From the NCBI RefSeq assembly GCF_026210795.1, contig NC_089452.1:620001-684000 (forward strand): a stretch of 64,000 nucleotides of DNA. Reading direction: 5' to 3'. Source of the stretch: Rhizophagus irregularis (lineage: Eukaryota; Glomeromycota; Glomeromycetes; Glomerales; Glomeraceae). Under the pieces are notes generated by a model, which was given only the letters and a program-made list of their open reading frames with translations, did no database searches and was not told where the DNA came from. Made by a program: the position numbers and the translations under genes. This document shows, in pieces, positions 1 to 9,526 of the stretch. The stretch's first letter is position 1. The number at the start of each line of letters is the position of its first letter.

Positions 1-2
1 CT

Positions 3-520
3 CCTGAATTACTAGCTTATAAATGTATGGATGCTAATCCTGATCAAAGACCAACGGCAATTGAATTATATGAAATAATTGATTTTTGGGATCAAAAGTA
101 AAATTATCAAGAAAAAGAAAAATTTGGTTATAAAGGAAAAGAGATTAAATTTGTGTTTAAAGAAGCTGATAAAGAAATACAAAATATTTCAACTTCATAT
201 GAGATAAACCCTGATGCTATATATACTACTAGTAGGAGTATTTACATTTAGAAACTTGTCAAACCCTATTACTAATTCACCTATTATTGCTTCTTTATAC
301 TTAAATGATGAAGAAAATAACAAAGGTATTTTGTTTAAAGGCTTTTATTAGAATAATTAATCCCATTATTACTAATTTTGTTACATTCTTAATAGATTGT
401 AAAGATTCTCAATTATTTAAACTTGTAAGTTTCTAGCTCGCTGCTATTATATTTATTATTAAATATTAATATTTACATTTAAATTGCAGGTGATGAAAAT
501 GACGATTGATTTGAAGTTCT
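3..520 (+). pseudogene. C-terminal end of a TKL-type protein kinase gene, decayed
   Basis: The window opens inside a kinase gene. The frame starting at base 3 reads the end of a kinase C-lobe (PELLAYKCMDANPDQRPT, then ELYEIIDFW), the subdomain XI signature with its conserved Arg. A TAA at 99-101 interrupts the frame, but the same frame then continues with a tail (KEKFGYKGKEIKFVFKEADK and STSYEINPDAIYT) that I recognise as the usual tail of Rhizophagus TKL kinases. After about 240 the reading shifts frame (NLSNPITNSPIIASLYLNDE). A splice donor GTAAGT at 425 and an acceptor TTGCAG ending at 489 delimit a likely intron, followed by a short acidic last exon. The in-frame stop and the frameshift suggest the tail is no longer translated as one unit. 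If the stop is a real terminus, the kinase domain itself would still be complete. Confidence 0.6.
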
Positions 521-1842
521 AAATATCTCCGTTGATTTTCATCTACCTATAATTTCCTTTTTATCCGAGACAACATACATTTTCTGATATATATTTAGTA
601 CTATTATTTCTATTCTTTCATGTGGCTTTATAATTTATATAAATTATACTAATTTCCATAGTTTATTATCTAAATATGAACATTAATAAATGAATAAATT
701 TATTTCTTAACTATTATGATCGGACAAACTCGTTCGTCTCACACGACCAAATAAAATAAAATTTTTTCCTTAAACATGAAACGGCCGATGATGAGAAATT
801 ATATAGGATTTGCCATTTCGGTAATTATGGTCTGAAAAAAAAAATATTATAAGCCTCAGTTCTGAATGGACTATAAATTCGACCGGAATTAATATTATTA
901 TTCTGTAGTTCCGCCCTAAATTAACCATACCGGATTAAAAATTACTTTTGGACGTTTTAATTATGAAAAAAATAAATAGATCAAACTATTTTAATTATCT
1001 ATTTATAGTAAATATATTTTGAGAATGAAATTATTTTCTTTTTATTGAAATGACAAGATCGAATTATCAAAATAATTTTAATTATTTTTTTTTTTTTTTT
1101 GTAAAATGATTAAAGTTACTCCATTCTTTTAGGATTAGTATTTGTATTATTTATAATTTTTTTTGAAAATTTTATTCTGTCTTTACAAAGTATTTAAGAT
1201 TTTATCCACCGGTTAGACAAAAACTGACTCACACCAATAATTCTTTTAAGAATAATTGTCCGGAGCGTAGCGAAGGACATTCTCGATTTGACGATTTGAT
1301 AGTTAACCCATGTAATATTCCTTCCTTCGCCTACGTCAACTTTATCCACCCCTGCATTTCCTTTTTTGATTATATACTTTTAATTGGTTGAAAAGACAAT
1401 AGTCAAAAAAATGCCGACTGATTATTTTTTTTATTGTAAATTTGATCACAATGATGATACGATGTAAATTATTAGTACGGGAAATCAACATTTATTTTTA
1501 AAGGTCCGTCCGAGTATAGAAAAATTTTTTTTTGTACTAATTTGTATTATCTGATTTACTATATACTCCAACTGAATTTAATTAGTTCAAACGGCTTGAT
1601 GCTAAATCAGAGTTAGTAAAGATGACTCATATATATATCAAACAAACTATTAGTCATGATTTGATAACAATATTCATTCACAATAGACTATAAATATTGT
1701 TGTCATTGTAGACTTATATCACGCGATAAGAAAATAGTATAAAAGAGGACACCTTCCTAACAAAAAAAGCCACTACCTAATAAAAAACTCTCCTAACAAA
1801 AAAAAATCTATTCCGAGATCTAAACTCTTTTAACAAAGAAAA
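521..1842. other. AT-rich intergenic region
   Basis: No convincing gene is seen. The stretch consists of A/T-rich sequence and homopolymer runs. Near 1260-1345 a slightly more GC-rich patch holds an imperfect inverted repeat (CGTAGCGAAGG against CCTTCCTTCGCCTACG). Confidence 0.5.
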
Positions 1843-1944
1843 AGATGACAGGACGGTCCATGAGAACAACAAAAGGCTTTTATGAACTCTCCTAACAAAA
1901 AAAGATAACGGGACGGTCCATACGAACAACAAAAGGCTTTTATG
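1843..1944. repeat. Tandem duplication with a 60-bp period
   Basis: Two near-identical blocks of about 42 bp, at 1843-1884 and 1903-1944, share the core GGACGGTCCAT and the end AACAACAAAAGGCTTTTATG. Related CTCCTAAC plus A-run segments lie between and before them. A partial third GACAGGACGG occurs at about 2069. The repeat is more GC-rich than its surroundings. I recognise no gene. Confidence 0.6.
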
Positions 1945-2139
1945 GATAATAACGCTGCCTCCGACCTAACTGGAATTTTTAAAGAGGTGGGTAAATAGTA
2001 TTCTATCACCCACTGGCCATAATCCTTGACTGCACACCGCGAAAGCAACGTGCGAAGGTTTATGAGGGCTGACAGGACGGCTTTAAAGGGTTGCAAACAG
2101 ATGACTGGGGCCCATCATACGAGAACCCACCCCAAGGTT

Positions 2140-2215
2140 ATATCTTTGAAAGTGGAGCCTTGGTTAAGGTACCTGAATATAAGTCATCAGGTTCAAATTC
2201 ACCGTCTTAAAGATA
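2140..2215 (+). other. Possible tRNA-derived SINE head (A-box and B-box like)
   Basis: The stretch contains GGTTAAGGTACCTGA, which resembles the region around a pol III A box. About 25 bases later comes GGTTCAAATTC, a good match to the B-box consensus. No acceptor stem or anticodon arm of a working tRNA can be drawn, so a SINE head or a chance match are both possible. It lies just before the tandem elements at 2267-2580. Confidence 0.25.
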
Positions 2216-2266
2216 TAGTAGTTGGTCTGCCAAGTGCTCTGGAGTCACTCTTGCAAAGGATCTGAT

Positions 2267-2580
2267 GGCCATAATAGAGAATATAGATGGTGGTGAAGGA
2301 TACCATATATATAGTCACTCCTGAAGTGTATGCTTATCCCTAAGGTAACTGGGTTATGGTGTATGGCTACTTGTCAAAATGGTCATTTTTTTGCAATACC
2401 ATTTTGGTGTCCAATATTATGACCTGTCATAATGGAGGACATAGATAGTAGTGAAGGATACCGTATATATAGTCACTCCCTAAATGTATGCTTATCCCTA
2501 AGGTAGTTGGGTTATGGTGTACGACCACTTGTCAAAATGGTTACTGTTTACATACCATTTTGGTATTCACTATTATGGCC
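2267..2580. mobile_element. Tandem pair of small inverted-repeat elements (MITE-like)
   Basis: Two diverged copies of about 156 bp lie head to tail, at about 2267-2424 and 2426-2580. Each starts with (G)GCCATAATAG or GTCATAATGG and ends with the inverse TATTATGRCC, so each has its own terminal inverted repeat. Both contain GAAGGATACC, ATATATAGTCACTCC and TATGCTTATCCCTAAGGTA, and each carries an inner AAAATGGT/ACCATTTT hairpin. There is no coding capacity. I do not recognise the superfamily. Confidence 0.55.
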
Positions 2581-2589
2581 TGAAAGTGA

Positions 2590-4690
2590 ATGAGCTAGAA
2601 CTAACATAAGCTTTCAACATTAATTTATAGGTATCTGTGGAATGGCACGAGCGGAAAGAAATGCAACAAAGAAAATTCCACGTCAAGAAATTAAATCGGT
2701 TCTTATTGCTTCGAATCCTTTCGGTTTACATATTTCGTCCCAACTATAATTGCTGCGAAAATTGCGAAGATTTACATTCGTAAACTTCTTTCTTAATTTC
2801 TGTTTTTTTTAAGTATAAATTCTATTATAAATACCAAAAATAGAATAGTATAGTAGAAAATGTTTGTATTATATTACAAAAATTCATTTATTTTTGCGTA
2901 AAAATTTCAACGTTGTACAGAAAAAAATGTAAATACAATCATGAATTTATTCCATTTTAAACACTCAATTTATAACCCTCGGATAATTTAATATTTTAAT
3001 TTTTAAACTTAAAATTATGAGTATTCCATAAAATTATTTACGGTATATCGTCATCTATGTTTTTTAACAAATAACAGATAAATCTTAAACTGTTTATAAT
3101 AAAGTAATCAACTTTCAGTAGCTTTCTTTTTACTTTCTTCAAGTTTTGTTAGGCTTTTTAATCTTCACGTTTATACATTTCACAATTTTTTTTTTTGCTC
3201 TTATAGCAATAGATTTATTAAGAAAAACATAATTGTTTGAATTTTACTCAGACGTCATATAATAAAATACATTGTACATTAAAAAAAAGAATAATTCAAA
3301 TTCTTTTATTATTAGCTTATTAGCTATTCAGGGTCAAAATTACATAATAGCGCTTGCACTAAAATCTGACATTAGTTTGGTTCATTCTACGCAGCAAACT
3401 CTGTATTGATGCATTGTTCTGAGGTCCTCGTATAACGTACTGTATTTCTATGAATGTATATATTTTTTTATGAATACTAATAAAGAGATACATGTTACTA
3501 ACAAAGAAAAAGTACTGTACATCAAGTAACAAAATTATCATGCACAAGCGCAAAATTTAAAAGATAAAATTCACCATCACATGTTTTTAACATATAAAAA
3601 GCTTTAACAATAGGACCATGTCGAACATCCTACCCTTAAATATTGCTCATGGATTTCTCAATTAGAATTAACATAATATAAATAAATCATTTTAACATTT
3701 TAATAGAATAAATTTGATCAATTATAAACTGACACTGTAAAAGTATTCAATCATTTTGTACTTTTTGGATTGTTTAAATCAAATATCAAATTAATAAAAT
3801 GGTCACTAAAACAAAACATAATTAAATTTCTTATATTTATCTTAGCTATAGCATAATTTATATGATTTGATCATTAATTTTGATTATTATAATTTTTATG
3901 CCATGGATATTTGCAATTTGGATTTGCACTCGTGTAATCAAGTCAAAATTGAGGTTACGTGATTATACTAATTGCTTTGTGTGCTTTTAGTAAAAATTAC
4001 AGATATTTTTTTATCCTGTACTTTGACTTGAATTCTGATTAAAGTGCTCACTCTATTAACTCATGTCTCTTCATATACTAATTAAAAACAAAGCTTACAA
4101 TTACTATGCAATGCACAATAGTCATATAAAATTTTACTTGTATATAAATGTTTCAGCTATATATATTCAATATAAAAAAAATATTATATCACATCAAAAG
4201 TTGTTATTGAAAATAGGATACGTCACTATTACCTATGCTGTGGCGCAGTAGACACGTGAAAATCTCGAAACTTGGAAAACGGTAACCGTTAAAGCCTGTC
4301 GCGTTTATTTATTCACGAAAAATAGCAAATTCAGTGTTACAAAAAAAAAGGAATATGATTGAAAGGATTTTAGAAAATCATTGTTTAAATTTGAATGTTA
4401 AAAATTTCTTCAACGTGCTACTCCTAAGAATGTTATTATGGAAAAGCTTTGCACAATAATTTAAATTATTTATTTAGTTATGTTTATATGAAATCAATTA
4501 ATAAATTGATAAAGTGAACAAATCGATTTATGACTTATGTAATATTTGTTGCTGACTTAGCAAAGTCTTTAAAATAAAATCTTGTTGTCACCTGATCACC
4601 ACGTTGCGGTGCAGCAACATTGATCAGGGAGGAAGGGAAACGAAAGGAAAGGGGAAAATGAAAGGGAAAGGAATAAGAAATAACAAATAA
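2590..4690. other. AT-rich intergenic region
   Basis: No gene can be supported. Open frames here are short and have AT-biased low-complexity translations. At about 4590-4645 an imperfect palindrome (CTGATCACCACGTTGC against GCAACATTGATCAG) is followed by a purine-rich GGAAGGGAAACG tract. Confidence 0.5.
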
Positions 4691-4692
4691 TA

Positions 4693-4962
4693 CTATCTAT
4701 TATAATATTTTCTATTCTTAGTAAGTGTATATTTATCCCCACACACATGATACTTTATAGAATCCTTACTATAAAACGCCGCACCACAATACCTTAGGTT
4801 ATTACAAAAATAACTCTTCCCATTTGAGACCCCAAAACTAGCCCTCCATTCTATATCTTCTATGGTCTGCTCGTATGTAGGTGGTAGTGCATCTGGTACA
4901 CCCTCACTGTCATTATTCGCATTACCTATAATTAACAAATATTCATAAGTGTCTGCAGCCAC
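4693..4962 (-). CDS. Possible gene fragment, unknown product
   Basis: An 89-codon open frame on the minus strand has no ATG. The track begins at GTG, so it could only be an internal exon or a relic. Its translation is less AT-biased than the surrounding frames and includes PDALPPTYEQTIEDIEWRAS and several Cys residues. The sequence ATTATAG/GTAATG near its start resembles a splice junction. I recognise no family. It sits beside the 109-bp tandem repeat, which has similar base composition, so both may be remains of one transferred or transposed segment. Confidence 0.2.
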   Translation of the reverse strand: MAADTYEYLLIIGNANNDSEGVPDALPPTYEQTIEDIEWRASFGVSNGKSYFCNNLRYCGAAFYSKDSIKYHVCGDKYTLTKNRKYYNR

Positions 4963-5037
4963 TAGTATACATATGTCATCATTGAGAGTTCACCAAACCT
5001 ATACAACTGGAGTGGCAAACTATCAACCTGACCATAA

Positions 5038-5255
5038 CAGTTTACTATCCGGAAGACTTTCGGCTGTAACCTTGGATGCACCAAGCATGTCTCATGCGAG
5101 GCGTGAACCCTGCAGTGCGCACCTACTCATACGTCCATCCAGCAAACAGTTTACCATCCGGAAGACTTTTGGCTGTAACCTTGGATGCACCAAGCATGTC
5201 TCATGCGAGGCGTGAACCCTGCAGTGCGCACCTACTCATACGTTCATCCGGCAAA
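5038..5255. repeat. Two-copy tandem duplication, 109-bp period
   Basis: Units 5038-5146 and 5147-5255 differ at only a few bases. They share CGGCTGTAACCTTGGATG, CCAAGCATGTCTCATGCGAG and GTGAACCCTGCAGTGCGCAC. The G+C content is about 50 percent, well above the surroundings. The high identity suggests a recent duplication. No protein or RNA family was recognised on either strand. Confidence 0.7.
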
Positions 5256-6239
5256 CTAGTTAATTTATACGTACCACATAATGCCCTAAAGTTTTGATAA
5301 GCTAGACCTCTATTGTAAATAGCTATCAGATTATTCTGGGAATGTCCTTTAGACGATTTTTTATGTCGTGGCATTTGGGTGAAGTTGGATTTTTGTATAA
5401 TAAAAATTTATTTCGTAAAATTTTTCGTATCATAAAAATTTATTTCATAAAATTTTTTCGTATTTTTCGTATTGAAAAAATTATTTGGATATTTAAGGCC
5501 TTTTTATATATTTTTTTGTTGTACAAACTTTTTATAAATAAACACACAAAAACGCGAAAAATAATCAGTTTTTCGCGTCTATTATATAAAATTAACTCAG
5601 ATAGTCTAGTCTCCCAGTTTCCCACGGTTTACACATGAAACGCCGAAAAATCTTTAATACACATGAAAACGTGACTCATTATGATTATATTGATAAATTA
5701 CAAACTATTTGAATTATCATGTGTGTTAAGTACAGCAAACTCCGATATAATGATATGCATATGAAGCAGAAGAGTATGTAAAAAGTATAATTAAGCTGTA
5801 AAACTTATAAAACTTATTAAAGGATTAATCTATAATTTATTGAAATATAGTTGATCATGATTAACTCGAGTCAAATATATATCATCAGAGAAAATTTTCC
5901 TACTTTTCCAAACCTGTACATTCGTGCTTCTCTCCATATAGTACTTAACTCTGTGTCTCTTATGATTACACTGAATTACCGTTTTCAAAACGATATCATT
6001 GATAGAACTTTGGTATCGATATTGACAAAAATAAATCAGTAAAAGAACTGAAAAAAGTCATCAAGCTTTATTTAGATGAGAACAATCTTTTACTTCAAAA
6101 AGCTGATATTTTCACTTCTCTAAATATTATCAAAATATGGAATTATCAAAGAATCGTATTCATATTCTCCTGTATACATCTGGTAAGACTTGGATGATAT
6201 TTTTATATCGCTATTTATTTACTTATCCTTAATATATAT
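5256..6239. other. AT-rich intergenic region
   Basis: No supported gene. The open frames here translate to Ile/Lys/Phe-rich sequence typical of AT-rich noncoding DNA. Confidence 0.45.
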
Positions 6240-6564
6240 GTTTTATTTTATAAAGTTTGAGGGAGAAATTGCACATAAATTAAGCGAAACTGAATCGGGA
6301 GATAAAAATTATTCAGGTTTTGTATTCAACATTCTCTTAGATATTCACAATATTTTTTATAATTTTTTATATGTTTTAACTTATCAGCGTACAAAACAGG
6401 GTTTGATTATAGGAGACAAATAGGAGATAAAGCATAAAGGCAAGGAACTATAATGCAGTGTTTAAAACCATCAACAATAAATTACATTTAGTTTATGTTG
6501 ATCATGCGTGTATATCCTTTGCTGAGTTTATTCGAAAAGTGACAGATTATACAAAACCGGTACC

Positions 6565-8263
6565 TAAAGATGGTGCCGCAAATAGGCAATTGCGGAATAA
6601 TTGCGATTTGCGACATTGCGGAACATTGCGGATTTTGAAGTCTACATATCCGCAATTCCGCAATCAGTAATTATCCGCAATTCCGCAATTTTTCCGCAAT
6701 TCCGCAAATAATCCGCAATTCCGTAATTAATTGCGGAATTGCGGAAAATTGCGGAATTGCGGAAAAATTGCGGAAAAAAATATTTTTTTTTATAACTAAC
6801 TATTTTTTTAAACTTACTAGTCTAAAAAATAAGTTCGTTATTAATAAAAATATTTAAAAAAAAATCATTTTTTCGTTAATATAATATTAAAAAAAAATGA
6901 TTTATTTTTTTAAAAAAAATTGGATCGGCCGGATTATATTACGGTTTATCAACACCGTTAAATTAACCGGCCGATATGGTTATTAAATTTATAAAAACAA
7001 AAAGAAAACGCTGGAACTATTAGTTCCGGCATATTTATATAGAAAAAACAAAAAAGAAAACGCCGGAACAATTAGTTCTGGCATATTTATATAGGAAAAA
7101 TAAAAAGAAAACGCCGGAACTATTAGTTCCGGCATATTTTATATAAAAAAAATAAAAAGAAAATGCCAGAACTAATAGTTCCGGCATATTATATATAAAA
7201 AATTAAAAAAAATGCCGGAACTAATAGTTCCGGCATATTTTATATAAAAAAATTAAAAAAAAATTAAAAAAAAATGCCGGAACTAATAGTTCCGGCATAT
7301 TTTATATAAAAAAATTAAAAAAATTAAAAAAAAATGCCAGAACTAATAGTTCCGGCACATTTTATTAAAAAAATTTAAAAAAAAATGTCGGAACTAATAG
7401 TTCCGGCACATTTTATAAAAAAAAAATTTAAAAAAAACGCCGGAACTAATGGTTCCGGCATATTTTATATAAAAAAAATCAAAAAAAAAACGCCGGAACT
7501 AATAGTTCCGGCATATTTTATATAAAAAATCAAAAAAAAAACGCCGGAACTAATGGTTCCGGCATATTTTATATAAAAAATCAAAAAAAAAACGCCGGAA
7601 CTAATGGTTCCGGCATATTTTATATAAAAAATCAAAAAAAAAACGCCGGAACTAATAGTTCCGGCATATTTTATATAAAAAATCAAAAAAAAACGCCGGA
7701 ACTAATAGTTCCGGCATATTTTATATAAAAAATCAAAAAAAAAACGCCGGAACTAATAGTTCCGGCATACTTTATATAAAAAATCAAAAAAAAAACGCCG
7801 GAACTAATAGTTCCGGCATATTTTATATAAAAAATCAAAAAAAAACGCCGGAACTAATAGTTCCGGCATATTTTATATAAAAAATTAAAAAAAAAACGCC
7901 GGAACTAATAGTTCCGGCATATTTTATATAAAAAATCAAAAAAAAACGCCGGAACTAATAGTTCCGGCATACTTTATATAAAAAATCAAAAAAAAAACGC
8001 CGGAACTAATAGTTCCGGCATATTTTATATAAAAATTAAAAAAAAACGCCGGAACTAATAGTTCCGGCATATCTTATATAAAAAATAAAAATAAAACCAC
8101 TGAAACTAATAGTTCCGGCGTTTTTATATATTATATAAGATTGCAAAAAAACACAGTTCCGGGCAGCCAATCAGAATTGCGGAATTACGGATTACTAACC
8201 GCAATTCAACACTAAATTCCGCAATATTGCGGAATTTGAAAATCATTTGCGGACCCATCCTTA
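6565..8263. mobile_element. Non-autonomous hAT-type element (MITE) with internal satellite
   Basis: The element is bounded by an exact 8-bp duplication CCGGTACC (6557-6564 and 8264-8271). Its terminal inverted repeats begin TAAAGATGG on the left and TAAGGATGG on the right (read inward), with about 15 of the first 18 bases paired. An 8-bp duplication with TAR-GATGG-type ends is the hAT signature. Both subterminal regions are packed with TTGCGGAAT/ATTCCGCAA palindromes. The interior is a hairpin satellite. There is no transposase, so it would depend on a hAT enzyme in trans. Insertion lies inside the coding-like sequence described at 6240-8656. Confidence 0.85.
7010..8122. repeat. Hairpin-forming satellite, about 22 units of roughly 50 bp
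   Basis: Each unit has a near-perfect 21-base palindrome GCCGGAACTAATAGTTCCGGC followed by an A/T spacer (CATATTTTATATAAAAAAT, then an A run). The first three units have the palindrome centre reversed (CTATTAG) and different spacers. Units at about 7480-8060 are nearly identical, which points to recent expansion. Apparent open frames through the array, repeating KYAGTISSGVFF, are artefacts of the repeat. Confidence 0.9.
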
Positions 8264-8656
8264 CCGGTACCGGATGAAACCAATATTCGAAATTGAAAAT
8301 TAATCATGTATCTTGGAAAGATTTTTGTGAAAAGGTAATATTTATAGAATCTGCAATGTCCATTAAGAATGCCCTACAATCTATTCTAAAAGATCTGAAC
8401 GTGCGAGATATTTTCTTTGGTATCGAATTTCCACACTATAATGTCAAAAAACTGTATATCATGGTGAATAACACTCTGGCATGAAATTACAAGTGATCGG
8501 AGAGATTCAGATCATTTATATTGTACGGGGAACATTTACAGAAGAAATCTCTCCACAGAGTATATAGATACACCAGCTATTACTTTTCATGTAATCCGTA
8601 AGGGTGTGATTAGAGATGCATTGTTTTGTCAAGAGTATATGGAAAGAATTGAATAA

Positions 8657-9105
8657 TATATACCATATATCGAGTGAAATGATCCGGTGAAATGATCTTC
8701 AGTAAAATCAAATGGTGAAAAGATTATCGGTAAGACGATTTCGGCGCGTCCCATATGGATGAAAAAAACTGTGCAATTAAGAAGTTTCAAATTGACGAAA
8801 AGTTTGTTATTAAATATTTTTTATTATTATTGGTTTATTATAACGTTTAAAATTTATAATTTTAACTATACAGTATATTTAACACGTAATAAATGAGTTT
8901 TTTAAGTATATGGTATTCAGAAAATATATAAAAGATTTTTACTTTCAAAACTGTTTGTGTATTTGTGAGTATAATGGCTCTACATTAACACGTTTTTATA
9001 ATGGAAATAGTGACTATTTTTAATTATTGTAAATATTGCCGTTTTGTTATTGTTTCCGATCACATAAGGTGGTGATGACACAGGTATTTATAATTTATAT
9101 TGTAA
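8657..9105. other. Intergenic region to the left of the Helitron
   Basis: AT-rich, with no supported gene. A more GC-rich patch at about 8700-8770 (GACGATTTCGGCGCGTCC) has no recognisable content. Confidence 0.4.
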
Positions 9106-9123
9106 CTAGAAATGCGTCTAACA

Positions 9124-9142
9124 CCAGGGACTCCGTCCCTGG
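9124..9142 (-). other. Helitron 3' subterminal hairpin
   Basis: A perfect 8-bp stem with a 3-base loop, CCAGGGAC-TCC-GTCCCTGG, lies 14 bases inside the CTAG terminus at 9106-9109. In rolling-circle Helitron models this hairpin is a termination signal for strand transfer. That role is established for the family and inferred here from position. Confidence 0.7.
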
Positions 9143-9339
9143 ACAACCTTGCCAGTAATGCTGATAATCTACTGATAATTTAATGTGCAATTATCATTTG
9201 TTTAATTGAAATATGATATAATGATAATAAAATCAAAAGTGAAGTGAAAGAAAATTAAATAAAAATGAAATAAATAAAATAAAAAGTGAAAAATAAAAAA
9301 TGATAAAAAAAAAAAAAAAAAGGCTAAGAAGGGGGTCTG

Positions 9340-9358
9340 GGGGTGACTCGGTCACCCC
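9340..9358 (-). other. Second hairpin in the Helitron 3' region
   Basis: A perfect 8-bp stem with a 3-base loop, GGGGTGAC-TCG-GTCACCCC, is flanked by an A run on either side. It has the same geometry as the terminal hairpin about 200 bp away and lies about 170 bp downstream of the Rep/helicase stop codon. It could be an internal or former terminus, or act in transcript 3' end formation. Confidence 0.5.
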
Positions 9359-9526
9359 AAAAAAAAATTTTTTATGTATTTTTAGCGATTTTAACCTTTA
9401 TAAAAGAGGAATTTTTGAGAGATAGGATTTGTATATATTTTGGTACAAAAATAACATGGGGCATTAATTATATATTAGTTTTAATTTGGTGCTATCAATT
9501 TTTATTAAAACAATGATTGAATTCAT

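Larger units (their letters stand above)
6240..8656 (+). pseudogene. Unknown host gene, frameshifted and split by a hAT-type MITE
   Basis: Coding-like sequence runs at about 6240-6564 and resumes at 8272-8656 on either side of the inserted element. Left pieces read EGEIAHKLSETESGDKNYSG and, in another frame, FKTINNKLHLVYVDHACISF followed by a segment ending KPVP at the insertion. Right of the element the reading resumes as PDETNIRN, then in other frames VSWKDFCEKVIFIESAMSIK and FHVIRKGVIRDALFCQEYM, ending at TAA 8654-8656. At least three frameshifts or stops separate the pieces. Removing the element and one 8-bp target copy keeps the frame across the junction (KPVP to VPDETN). I do not recognise the family. 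The gene was probably already decaying or lost constraint after the insertion. Confidence 0.45.

Noticed and set aside
2140-2215. A functional tRNA gene
   Set aside because: Only the B box is good; no acceptor stem or anticodon arm can be formed.
7465-7686. Minus-strand open frame repeating KYAGTISSGVFF
   Set aside because: It is produced by the hairpin satellite, whose period keeps the frame open by chance.
7010-8122. CRISPR array
   Set aside because: The palindromic repeats are separated by nearly identical A/T spacers rather than unique ones, and lie inside hAT ends.
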